Source of the DNA: Aequorivita viscosa
GTDB lineage: Bacteria; Bacteroidota; Bacteroidia; Flavobacteriales; Flavobacteriaceae
Assembly: GCF_900106795.1 (NCBI RefSeq)
Contig: NZ_FNNS01000020.1
Span: 1-39,016 of the forward strand
DNA length: 39,016 nt
Reading direction: 5' to 3'
The notes beneath the pieces were generated by a model that made no database searches, was not told the origin of the DNA, and was given only the letters and a program-made list of their open reading frames with translations. Both the position numbers and the translations under genes were made by a program. Positions within the stretch are counted from its first letter, which is position 1, and each line of letters opens with the position of its first letter. This document shows positions 24,923 through 32,178 of this stretch, one piece after another.

Positions 24923-26170
24923 TTAGTTTTTTAATATTTCTTTTCGCAACATTTCGAACGCCTTATTTGTTGCCTTTTCAACAACCCTAAAACGATCGTT
25001 GCCAAACTGATATTTTTCTGAAATAACTCCTAAAGGTGAGGCAATTGCAATACAAACCGTTCCTATTTCGTCATCCCCATCGCCTTTGGTTGGACCCGCT
25101 ATGCCTGTTGTAGATATTGCATAATCTGATTCAAAAAGTAGACGACATCTAGCCGCCATAGCCTCTGCAACGGGTAAACTTACCACATTATGTTTCTCAA
25201 TCAATTCACTTGGAACACCTAATATTTTTGTTTTATAACTGGTTTGATAAGGCAGTACTCCACCTTTAAAAAAGGAAGAAATTCCTGCATATTGGGTAAT
25301 TTCTGAAGTAATTCTTCCGCCCGTACAGCTTTCAGCCACACTTAAACTTCTATTTTGCGCCACTAGCAACTTCATAATCTGTTCTACCATGGAGGCTTCC
25401 TCTTCATAACCAATTGCAATGTCTGAAAGCAAGTTGTGGAGCAAATCCATCTGATCGTCGACAGCTTTTGTAATTGCCTGCTTATCGGTTCCTGTAGACG
25501 AAAGCCTAAGTCGTACCTTTCCTAATGATGGCAGATATGCCAAGCTTATGTTTTCAGGAAGGGCATCTTCCCAATCTTCTATTCTTTCAACGATCCCTGT
25601 TTCGCCAAGACCATAGGTCAATAATGTTTTATGATATATATGAGGGCGATTGAATTTTTTCACAACTCGAGGGAGTACTTCTTCCATCAATAGGTGCTTC
25701 ATTTCAAAAGGCACGCCTGGAAGTGATACAAAAACGGTTTCATCCTTTTCAATCCACATGCCGGGAGCCGTTCCGTGATAATTCATCAAGGCTGTAGCTT
25801 TTGATGGTATCTGAGCTTGAAGAAGATTCGCTGACAACGGCAGTTTTAATTGATATTTTCGAAAAAGCTCTTTAATGTTTTCAACTACATCCGGGTTTTC
25901 AACGAGTTTATCTTCAAAGAAATCGCAGAAAGTTTGTTTGGTAATATCGTCTTTTGTAGGGCCAAGTCCACCAGTTACGATTACCAAATTGGCGTGCTGC
26001 TTAGCATCTTTAAAAGCATTTAAAATATGTTCACGATTGTCTTGAACGGAGGTTATTTGATAGACCTTCACTCCTACTCTGTCCAACTCTTTGGAAATAT
26101 ATGCCGAATTGGTATCGACAATTTGCCCGATAAGAATCTCATCGCCTATGGTAATAATCTCTGCTAGCAT
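24923..26170 (-). CDS. cinA: CinA family protein (competence/damage-inducible; NMN amidase domain)
   Basis: 415 aa, full-length CinA. Residues ~1-170 form the MoCF/COG1058 domain (IITIGDEILIGQIVDTNSAYIS, VTGGLGPTKDDITK), linked to a ferredoxin-like middle, and ~260-415 make the CinA C-terminal (PncC-like) domain with the catalytic Ser/Lys region SLSVAESCTGGRI and TTGIAGPTKGDGDDEIGT. Such proteins deamidate NMN and/or hydrolyse ADP-ribose. It lies just upstream of rpmB with 79 bases between, a conserved position in flavobacteria as far as I recall. Confidence 0.94.
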   Translation of the reverse strand: MLAEIITIGDEILIGQIVDTNSAYISKELDRVGVKVYQITSVQDNREHILNAFKDAKQHANLVIVTGGLGPTKDDITKQTFCDFFEDKLVENPDVVENIKELFRKYQLKLPLSANLLQAQIPSKATALMNYHGTAPGMWIEKDETVFVSLPGVPFEMKHLLMEEVLPRVVKKFNRPHIYHKTLLTYGLGETGIVERIEDWEDALPENISLAYLPSLGKVRLRLSSTGTDKQAITKAVDDQMDLLHNLLSDIAIGYEEEASMVEQIMKLLVAQNRSLSVAESCTGGRITSEITQYAGISSFFKGGVLPYQTSYKTKILGVPSELIEKHNVVSLPVAEAMAARCRLLFESDYAISTTGIAGPTKGDGDDEIGTVCIAIASPLGVISEKYQFGNDRFRVVEKATNKAFEMLRKEILKN

Positions 26171-26195
26171 TGCAAATTATGGTTTTGTACTCGTT

Positions 26196-26807
26196 TTATT
26201 TTACTTTTATTGAAAACATTTCTTGATCTTCAATATAGCCCGTAAGTTTATCTTCAGCAACCACTTTTCCTACGCCCGAAGGAGTTCCGGTGAAGATAAT
26301 ATCGCCAATTTTTAAGGTGAAATACTTAGAAATGTATTCAATTAACGCATCAATTTTCCAGAGCATCAAGTTGGTGTTTCCTTTTTGAACGACATTGCCA
26401 TTAACTTCCAATTGAAAGCCTAGATTGTCGAGATCTTCAATTTCTTCTTTATTGATAAACTTTCCAATAACAGCAGCGCCATCAAAGGCTTTTGCTTTTT
26501 CCCACGGCAGACCATTTTTCTTTAATTCGGCTTGTAAGTCCCTTGCTGTAAAATCAATACCAAGTCCTATTTCATCATAATATTTATGAGCAAACTTTCT
26601 ATCAATGTGCTTTCCTATCTTGTTGATACGAACCAACAATTCAACTTCATGATGCACATCATTCGAGAATTCAGGAATGAAAAACGGTTGTTTTTTTAAA
26701 AGAATTGAAGTGTCTGGTTTAAGAAATAAAACGGGATCGGTGGGCGTAGCACTATTTAATTCTTGAATATGGTCTGTATAATTTCTACCTACGCAGATTA
26801 TTTTCAT
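26196..26807 (-). CDS. Fumarylacetoacetate hydrolase family protein
   Basis: 203 aa, compact FAH fold (acylpyruvase / oxaloacetate-type group). Visible motifs are ICVGRNYTDHIQEL, the metal site VHHEVELLVRI (two Glu ligands), the second ligand region GLGIDFTARDLQAELKKNG, the lysine-containing PWEKAKAFD, and IIFTGTPSGVGKV. Related small members act on fumarylpyruvate, acylpyruvate or as oxaloacetate tautomerase or decarboxylase; which one is not decided here. It is 25 bases from cinA and probably in the same transcript. Confidence 0.92.
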   Translation of the reverse strand: MKIICVGRNYTDHIQELNSATPTDPVLFLKPDTSILLKKQPFFIPEFSNDVHHEVELLVRINKIGKHIDRKFAHKYYDEIGLGIDFTARDLQAELKKNGLPWEKAKAFDGAAVIGKFINKEEIEDLDNLGFQLEVNGNVVQKGNTNLMLWKIDALIEYISKYFTLKIGDIIFTGTPSGVGKVVAEDKLTGYIEDQEMFSIKVK

Positions 26808-26879
26808 CTGTATTTAAATTTATTTGTTTTAAAATTGTGGCAAAAGAGTTTATATAATTAGACTAAAATTAAACGAAAT

Positions 26880-27323
26880 TTAGTTACTATTATTAAGTGT
26901 CATCTGATAAAGATCAAAGTTTTTTGCCCAAAAACCCTTTTCAGTGTTTTCCAGTTCGAACCCCATTTTCTCATAAAACTTATAAACGCGCTGTGATGTT
27001 CTAACTTGAATTATTTCAATTTCAGGATGGCTTTTTAGTTGATTAATTCTGAATTCAGTTAATCTTTTTCCAATTCCCTTTCCTTGTGATTTTGGGTGGA
27101 TTATATCCCAAGAAATACGGGCAAGTTTTTCGGTTAAAAAGTAATTAATTCCCCCTGCTCCAATGATTTCAGAATTCTCTAAAAATACGAAGTAGTCTTC
27201 AACTTCCGTGTTTAGGTAACTTTCAAACTCCTTTTCTTCAGAAGCATCAAAATATTCAGGCGTGTTTAATCGCAATAATTCGATTAATCGTGGCTTGTCT
27301 TTATGTGAATATTTTCGAATCAT
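26880..27323 (-). CDS. GNAT family N-acetyltransferase
   Basis: 147 aa. The acetyl-CoA-binding motif A is clear: WDIIHPKSQGKGIGKRLTEFRINQL (Q/RxxGxG/A pattern), with motif B around YKFYEKMGFELENTEKGFWAKN. Single-domain acetyltransferase transferring from acetyl-CoA to an unidentified amine. It lies between an FAH family gene and a DnaQ-like exonuclease on the same strand, with no evident metabolic link. Confidence 0.9.
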   Translation of the reverse strand: MIRKYSHKDKPRLIELLRLNTPEYFDASEEKEFESYLNTEVEDYFVFLENSEIIGAGGINYFLTEKLARISWDIIHPKSQGKGIGKRLTEFRINQLKSHPEIEIIQVRTSQRVYKFYEKMGFELENTEKGFWAKNFDLYQMTLNNSN

Positions 27324-27367
27324 TGTTTTGCACTTCAGTTATACTATTGAAATGAACGATTGAATGC

Positions 27368-28144
27368 TTACGATAGTTTTGTATTCAACTTTTCAAGTCT
27401 GATGCGTGTTAAAACCTTTTTGGTATAAAGCGGAAAATCGGCATTTAGTACCCAACCGAAGTAACCAGGATCATTTTCTAAGATTTCGTCAACCAATTTT
27501 CCTTTATATTTTCCGAAAGAAAAAATTTCACGGCCGTCTTCGTTATAACTTATAAAACCTGCAAAATCGACGTGATCTATGTGCGAACTAAAGTCTGCTA
27601 ACGCAGCCATGTCATTCTCCAATTCAGGATATCTGTCTAATTGTGCTTTTAAAACTTCGTAAGTTGCATTTGTATCGGCCTCGGCACTGTGGGCATCCAC
27701 TAGATCTTTATCGCAATAGAATTTATAGGCAGCCTCCAAGGTTCGTTTCTCCATTTTGTGAAAAATTGTCTGAACATCTATTGAAAGTGCTTTTTTCATG
27801 TCAAAATCTACCTCTGCACGTAAAAGCTCTTCTGCAAGTAAAGGGATATCAAATCTATTGGAGTTAAATCCGCCAAGATCACTGTCTTTAATTAAGGCAT
27901 AAACCTTTGGTGCTAATTCTTTAAAAGTAGGTTCATTGGCAACCATTTCGTCTGTAATACCGTGAATAGCCGATGACTCCAACGGAATTGGCCTTTCGGG
28001 ATTTACTCGCCACGTATGACTTTCTTTATTTCCGTTTGGGTAAACTTTTAAAATTGCGATTTCCACAATTCGGTCTTTCGCAACATTAATTCCTGTTGTT
28101 TCAAGATCGAAAAAGCAAATCGGTTTTTTTAGATTGAGTTCCAT
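27368..28144 (-). CDS. DnaQ-like 3'-5' exonuclease (DEDDh) with C-terminal extra domain
   Basis: 258 aa. Residues ~8-170 are the exonuclease domain: ExoI FFDLETTGI (Asp and Glu), the IHGITDEM turn, ExoII GGFNSNRFDIPLLAEEL (Asp), and ExoIII DAHSAEADTNATYEVL (His then Asp), which is the DEDDh set. The C-terminal ~60 residues (IFSFGKYKGKLVDEILENDPGYFGWVL) are of the kind found in ExoX-like proteins that bind DNA ends. Flavobacterial orthologues are annotated as 3'-5' exonuclease. A repair or processing role is likely. A good promoter is at 28162-28195. Confidence 0.92.
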   Translation of the reverse strand: MELNLKKPICFFDLETTGINVAKDRIVEIAILKVYPNGNKESHTWRVNPERPIPLESSAIHGITDEMVANEPTFKELAPKVYALIKDSDLGGFNSNRFDIPLLAEELLRAEVDFDMKKALSIDVQTIFHKMEKRTLEAAYKFYCDKDLVDAHSAEADTNATYEVLKAQLDRYPELENDMAALADFSSHIDHVDFAGFISYNEDGREIFSFGKYKGKLVDEILENDPGYFGWVLNADFPLYTKKVLTRIRLEKLNTKLS

Positions 28145-28161
28145 AGATTTATTTTGATGAA

Positions 28162-28195
28162 CAAAGGTAACAAAGAAGGGAGAATAGATGGCAAA
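28162..28195 (-). promoter_or_regulatory. Promoter of the exonuclease gene
   Basis: Minus strand TTTG (28192-28195), 22-base spacer, TACCTTTG (28162-28169). Both elements match the phylum's consensus. The leader to the ATG at 28144 is about 12 bases. Confidence 0.6.
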
Positions 28196-28232
28196 GAATG
28201 AAGAAAAGAGCGTGGATTGATGGAGAAATTAG

Positions 28233-28295
28233 AGACTAGATGCTAGAGGCTAGAAGTTAGAGGTTAGAGGTTAGAGGTTAGAGGTTAGAGGTTAG
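28233..28295. repeat. Tandem heptamer array, consensus AGGTTAG (9 units)
   Basis: Units: AGACTAG, ATGCTAG, AGGCTAG, AAGTTAG, then five identical AGGTTAG. The right half is perfect and the left half drifts, as in slippage at one end. It lies 38 bases upstream of the exonuclease promoter. The unit AGACTAG also occurs at 9325-9331. Confidence 0.9.
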
Positions 28296-28570
28296 AAAGA
28301 TTAATGATTGGAAATATATTAGAAATACCATTTCTTCCATTTTAACCAAATATTAAAAAACACCTATAGCAACTTTTAATTGCAGGTGCAGCTAGAAATA
28401 AATGGCATTATAGGCTATAATTATTAATCTCGCTAAAGGAAAGGGTGGTTTTAATTAGAATTAGCAATTATCAACATTGAAAACTAACTAAAACGGTCAA
28501 CTAAATTCAAGGACGTTCTGAGTAAAATAGCTAGATACTGATGTTATTAAGTTCACCAATATCCATTATA
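28296..28570. other. Gene-free stretch between heptamer array and E2 terminator
   Basis: AT-rich, with no open frame, tRNA or strong hairpin that I can support on either strand. Confidence 0.5.
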
Positions 28571-28603
28571 AAGAAAAAGGGGATTTGCGATACAAATCCC
28601 CTT
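28571..28603 (-). terminator. Strong intrinsic terminator after the E2 gene
   Basis: Perfect 11-bp stem AAGGGGATTTG / CAAATCCCCTT with a 5-base loop; on the minus strand a T-rich tail (TTTTTTCTTT) follows. It is 25 bases after the E2 stop. Confidence 0.9.
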
Positions 28604-28628
28604 AATGGGTAAATATTAAATCTCTAGA

Positions 28629-29942
28629 TTAAATTTCTGTATTCACATCCCACGCTTCTAGGTAATCGGCAACTTTCTTAACAAATTGCCCTCCTAAAGC
28701 ACCGTTTACAACTCTGTGGTCGTAACTGTGAGATAGGAACATCTTGTAACGGATACCGATGAAGTCACCATCTGGGGTTTCAATAACTGCTGGCACTTTT
28801 CTGATAGCACCCAAAGCTAAAATTCCAACTTGTGGCTGATTAATAATAGGCGTTCCCATTATACTTCCAAAAGTTCCCACATTAGTTACCGTGTAAGTTC
28901 CTCCTTGAATATCGTCTGGTTTCAATTTATTTTCGCGCGCTCGGTTAGCAAGGTCGTTTACCGCCTTACTCATTCCCAGTAGGTTTAATTGATCGGCATT
29001 TTTAATTACCGGAACAATCAAGTTACCATCTGGTAAAGCTGCAGCCATACCTAGGTTTATGTTTTTTCTCTTAATGATTTTATCGCCGTCTACAGCAATA
29101 TTCATCATTGGGAAATCTTTCAACGCTTTGGCTACTGCTTGCATAAATATTGGGGTGAACGTAAGGTTCTCTCCTTCTCTTTTTGCAAAAGCACCTTTCA
29201 CTTTATTTCTCCAGTTCCAAACGTTGGTAACATCACATTCTACAAACGATTGTACGTGGGCAGAAGTTTGAACGCTATCCACCATGTGAGTGGCGATTAG
29301 TTTGCCCATACGGGTCATTTCAATAATTTCGTCGCCACCGCTAACAGCAACTGGAGCTTTTGGTTTTGCTGGTGCTGCAGTTTGTGTGCTCTTTGGAGCA
29401 GCCGCTTGAGGTTGTTTTTCAGCGGTTTTGGTAGACGAACGATTTTCTACATAAGCCAAGATATCATTTTTGGTAACCCGACCATCTTTACCAGTACCTG
29501 AAATTCCATCGAGTTCAGATTGTGAAATACCCTCGGTAGCAGCAATATTTTTTACTAATGGAGAATAAAATCTATCTCCTGTATTTTCAATTGGTGACTG
29601 CACAGTTTCTTTGGCAGCGTCCATTTGTTTTTCAACTTCTTTTACTGTTTCTTGAGAAGGAGCGCTTTGTGATTCACTTGAAGAATTATCGTCCGAACCG
29701 CCTTCTGTCTCAATTATGGCAATGGTTTGCCCCACTTGAACCACGTCGTCTACTTCAAAAAGTTTTTCGACTAAAACACCGTTCACTTCGCTCGGAACCT
29801 CACTATCCACTTTATCGGTAGCTATTTCGAGCACTGCTTCGTCTGCTTCAATAGTGTCTCCTACTTCTTTTAGCCAATTAGTCAACGTTGCCTCTGCAAC
29901 ACTTTCGCCCATTTTGGGCAGTTTCAATTCAAATTTTGCCAT
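28629..29942 (-). CDS. 2-oxo acid dehydrogenase E2 (dihydrolipoamide acyltransferase)
   Basis: 437 aa. One lipoyl domain (~1-78, lipoylated K44 in EIATDKVDSEVPS), an acidic linker, a peripheral subunit-binding domain (~125-165, FYSPLVKNIAATEGIS, GKDGRVTKNDILAYV), an Ala/Pro/Lys linker, and the acyltransferase core (~205-437). The catalytic motif is SYDHRVVNGALGG, with His409; the residue usually Asp in HxxxDG is Asn413, which I believe occurs in other Bacteroidota E2 proteins. The lack of E1/E3 genes nearby leaves the substrate open; branched-chain or general 2-oxo acid dehydrogenase is likely. A terminator follows and no gene is fused to it. Confidence 0.94.
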   Translation of the reverse strand: MAKFELKLPKMGESVAEATLTNWLKEVGDTIEADEAVLEIATDKVDSEVPSEVNGVLVEKLFEVDDVVQVGQTIAIIETEGGSDDNSSSESQSAPSQETVKEVEKQMDAAKETVQSPIENTGDRFYSPLVKNIAATEGISQSELDGISGTGKDGRVTKNDILAYVENRSSTKTAEKQPQAAAPKSTQTAAPAKPKAPVAVSGGDEIIEMTRMGKLIATHMVDSVQTSAHVQSFVECDVTNVWNWRNKVKGAFAKREGENLTFTPIFMQAVAKALKDFPMMNIAVDGDKIIKRKNINLGMAAALPDGNLIVPVIKNADQLNLLGMSKAVNDLANRARENKLKPDDIQGGTYTVTNVGTFGSIMGTPIINQPQVGILALGAIRKVPAVIETPDGDFIGIRYKMFLSHSYDHRVVNGALGGQFVKKVADYLEAWDVNTEI

Positions 29943-30089
29943 AACTTTTTATGTACGATTTTTTGATTTCCGATATACAATTTTAGATTTTAGATTCTCG
30001 GCTCTACTCCCAAACTCATATCTAAAAGCAGAGATATCAAAATCGCTGCAAAATTAGTTAAAATTTGTTCGTTCGAGCTTTCAAATTTC

Positions 30090-31208
30090 CTAAAAAACAA
30101 CTACGCCCCCTTTTTCGTCACTTTGATCGCTACCAATTATGAATTCGCAACCCGGAGGTCTGATACGAAAACGATTGTTTTTTCCCTTCAGTTGCTTCAT
30201 TAAACTGAATATTTCACCATAAGAAAGATATTCAGCATCAATAACAACTAAACTATCTTTTATGTTTAACTCTTGAACAAGTTTTCTTGAAACCTTCTGA
30301 CTTTCAACACCTGACACTTTGTTGAACTTACTAACGAGCCCACTATTTTCAGTTAAAAAATAATTGTTATTTGGCTCGACTGCTGCTTTAGGTTTCTTAC
30401 TAGATGAAAAAGTACTTGCTTTTTTTGCAACTGCCACTCCTACAGAAACAGCACTTTCCAACACGAAGTTTTTATTAAAATGTTTTCGATAGAAAATGTG
30501 CATTGCCCCATAAAATCTATCGAAATAAACTTCATCCTTCTGCGTGCTTTCCCCTTTATAATGCAGTATAGTCGTACTTCCAAGATAATGATTTTTATAT
30601 CCGGCTTGAGTTATTTTGTATGAGAGGTCGATATCTTCTCCATACATAAAATAGTCTTCATCAAAACCGCCAACTTCGTTGTAGACAGCTCGTTTTATAA
30701 GCATAAAAGCTCCAACCAATACCTCGACTTCACCTTGGGAAGTTTCTGTTAATTCCGAGTAATACTGCTGAGAAAACCCAGCTAATTTCATAAGTGAAAC
30801 CTTTGGAGTGGGAAGATTTCGTTTGCTTTCTGGGAGGAAGTTTCCTGTGCCATCCATTAAATAAACTCCTAGAGCACCAATATTCTCAATACCTTCAGAA
30901 TATTGAATAGCGAGGTGAAAAGTATCTTCAGCGACGGCAGTGTCAGGGTTTAGAATACAAACATATTCACCTTTAGCAACAGCAACTGCTTGATTATTAG
31001 CTTTACTAAAACCAACATTTTCTTTGTTTTCAATTAGAATAACATTGGGGAAAATAGTTTTTACCATCTCGCAGCTATCGTCTTTAGAGTCATTGTCTAT
31101 AACGATAATTTCAGCGTCCAATGATTCAATCGCTATTTGAACAGAGCGTAAACACTGCTCTAAAAAATAGCGCACATTATAATTGAGAATAACGACAGAA
31201 AGTTTCAA
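30090..31208 (-). CDS. GT2 family glycosyltransferase
   Basis: 372 aa. GT-A fold at ~1-235: LSVVILNYNVRYFLEQCLRSV, the UDP-sugar-binding IVIDNDSKD, YVCILNPDTAV (DxD-like N-P-D), and the acceptor-side motif DEDYFMYGEDIDLSYKI. The C-terminal ~135 residues are a flavobacterial extension without membrane helices (Lys/Ser rich, ends in SDEKGGVVVF). A cytosolic transferase, probably for cell-surface glycans such as rhamnosyl or similar residues; donor and acceptor unknown. It is 3 bases after recR and probably co-transcribed with it. Confidence 0.9.
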   Translation of the reverse strand: MKLSVVILNYNVRYFLEQCLRSVQIAIESLDAEIIVIDNDSKDDSCEMVKTIFPNVILIENKENVGFSKANNQAVAVAKGEYVCILNPDTAVAEDTFHLAIQYSEGIENIGALGVYLMDGTGNFLPESKRNLPTPKVSLMKLAGFSQQYYSELTETSQGEVEVLVGAFMLIKRAVYNEVGGFDEDYFMYGEDIDLSYKITQAGYKNHYLGSTTILHYKGESTQKDEVYFDRFYGAMHIFYRKHFNKNFVLESAVSVGVAVAKKASTFSSSKKPKAAVEPNNNYFLTENSGLVSKFNKVSGVESQKVSRKLVQELNIKDSLVVIDAEYLSYGEIFSLMKQLKGKNNRFRIRPPGCEFIIGSDQSDEKGGVVVF

Positions 31209-31211
31209 AAG

Positions 31212-31832
31212 CTATAGACTTTTTAAAGAAGATTCAAATGGAATTCGGTGTAATATACTACGTCCCAAAGTAACCTCGTCGGCATATTCTAATTCGTCGC
31301 CTACCGAGATTCCTCGCGCAATTGTAGTTGTGGTTATTTTGTATGGCTCAATTTGCTTAAAAATATAGAAGTTTGTGGTATCGCCTTCCATAGTTGAGCT
31401 AAGTGCAAAAATAAGTTCGCGTATTTTTCCTTGCTTCACTTTTTCTACCAACGAAGTAATAGACAAATCGCCGGGGCCAATGCCGTCCATAGGTGATATT
31501 TTTCCTCCTAAAACGTGATAATGCCCTCTGTACTGACTGGTATTTTCAATTGCCATTACATCGCGGATATCCTCGACCACACAAACTATTTGCTCATCGC
31601 GTTTAGGATTAGCACAAATTTCGCAAAGCTTAGTATCGCTGATATTGTGACAATTGGCGCAGAAGTTTATATTCTCGCGCATTTTCACTAATGCCCCAGC
31701 TAGTTTCTTAGTTTGATCCTCTGGCTGTTTCAACAAATGAAGCACCAAACGCAAAGCAGTCCGCTTCCCTATTCCAGGAAGTTGAGACATTTCATCAACT
31801 GCATTTTCAAGAAGTTTTGAAGAAAATTCCAT
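31212..31832 (-). CDS. recR: Recombination mediator RecR
   Basis: 206 aa. N-terminal helix-hairpin-helix ([17 protein letters not shown]), a four-Cys zinc finger [19 protein letters not shown], the Toprim domain with [14 protein letters not shown] and [16 protein letters not shown], and a C-terminal Walker-like end [20 protein letters not shown]. Acts with RecO/RecF to load RecA at gaps. Start and length are standard. It forms a pair with the GT2 gene downstream. Confidence 0.97.
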   Translation of the reverse strand: MEFSSKLLENAVDEMSQLPGIGKRTALRLVLHLLKQPEDQTKKLAGALVKMRENINFCANCHNISDTKLCEICANPKRDEQIVCVVEDIRDVMAIENTSQYRGHYHVLGGKISPMDGIGPGDLSITSLVEKVKQGKIRELIFALSSTMEGDTTNFYIFKQIEPYKITTTTIARGISVGDELEYADEVTLGRSILHRIPFESSLKSL

Positions 31833-31852
31833 AATATTATTACTGTCGGCAA

Positions 31853-31897
31853 GTTAAAAAAAATGCTTCAGAAAAGGTTAATTTTCCGAAGCATTCA
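31853..31897 (-). terminator. Strong terminator ending the candidate small RNA
   Basis: On the minus strand a 14-bp stem, AATGCTTC-G-GAAAA paired with TTTTC-T-GAAGCATT (one G-U pair) around loop TTAACC, then eight Ts (plus-strand 31856-31863). It lies upstream of recR and is reached before recR by transcripts from the right. Confidence 0.88.
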
Positions 31898-32078
31898 TTG
31901 CCGTTCTTTATGAGATAAACTATTTTTTGTAGTTGTTACCGACTAAGATGTTAGACCGCTTTGGCTGAAAGACGTGAGGCCTACCTGCTGTGTCTTGGCT
32001 GGCGGATGTACGACTTGCTTCTTAATTGGCTGACAATTAGTTTATATACAGTAAGCATCTTTCTTAGTTGTTACATTT
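31898..32078 (-). ncRNA. Candidate 6S-like small RNA (6S-Flavo type)
   Basis: The interval lies between a promoter (32085-32115) and a strong terminator (31853-31897), both on the minus strand, and has no credible reading frame (the longest is about 25 codons). It folds back as one long irregular rod. Helices: ATAAACTA (32038-32045) with TAGTTTAT (31915-31922); 32018-32029 with 31939-31950 (10 of 12 paired, one a G-U); CCGC (32002-32005) with GCGG (31956-31959); AAGAC/GTCTT (31969-31973 with 31992-31996); and an 18-base apical loop. A single rod of about 180 nt with internal bulges is what 6S RNA looks like, and flavobacteria have a recognised 6S-Flavo family. The family call is inference; the unit itself is well supported. 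Confidence 0.5.
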
Positions 32079-32084
32079 CAGTGG

Positions 32085-32115
32085 TAAACGTACTTGTAAA
32101 TTATCACTTAACAAA
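32085..32115 (-). promoter_or_regulatory. Promoter of the candidate small RNA
   Basis: Minus strand TTTG (32112-32115), 19-base spacer, TACGTTTA (32085-32092), one base off TAnnTTTG. Predicted start near 32078. It lies 70 bases downstream of the BNR-protein stop, so it is independent of that gene. Confidence 0.6.
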
Positions 32116-32178
32116 AATGTTTTAAGCGCCTATGAGCTTTAGCTAATTTGATTTTCAATTATTTTAAATAGACACAAA

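Noticed and set aside
26815-26844. TTTG-N18-TAAATTTA promoter for the FAH gene
   Set aside because: It would start transcription at the ATG itself and TAAATTTA is palindromic and common in AT-rich DNA; not strong enough to list.
28233-28295. CRISPR-like repeat
   Set aside because: The units are 7 bases in strict tandem with no spacers and there are no cas genes.
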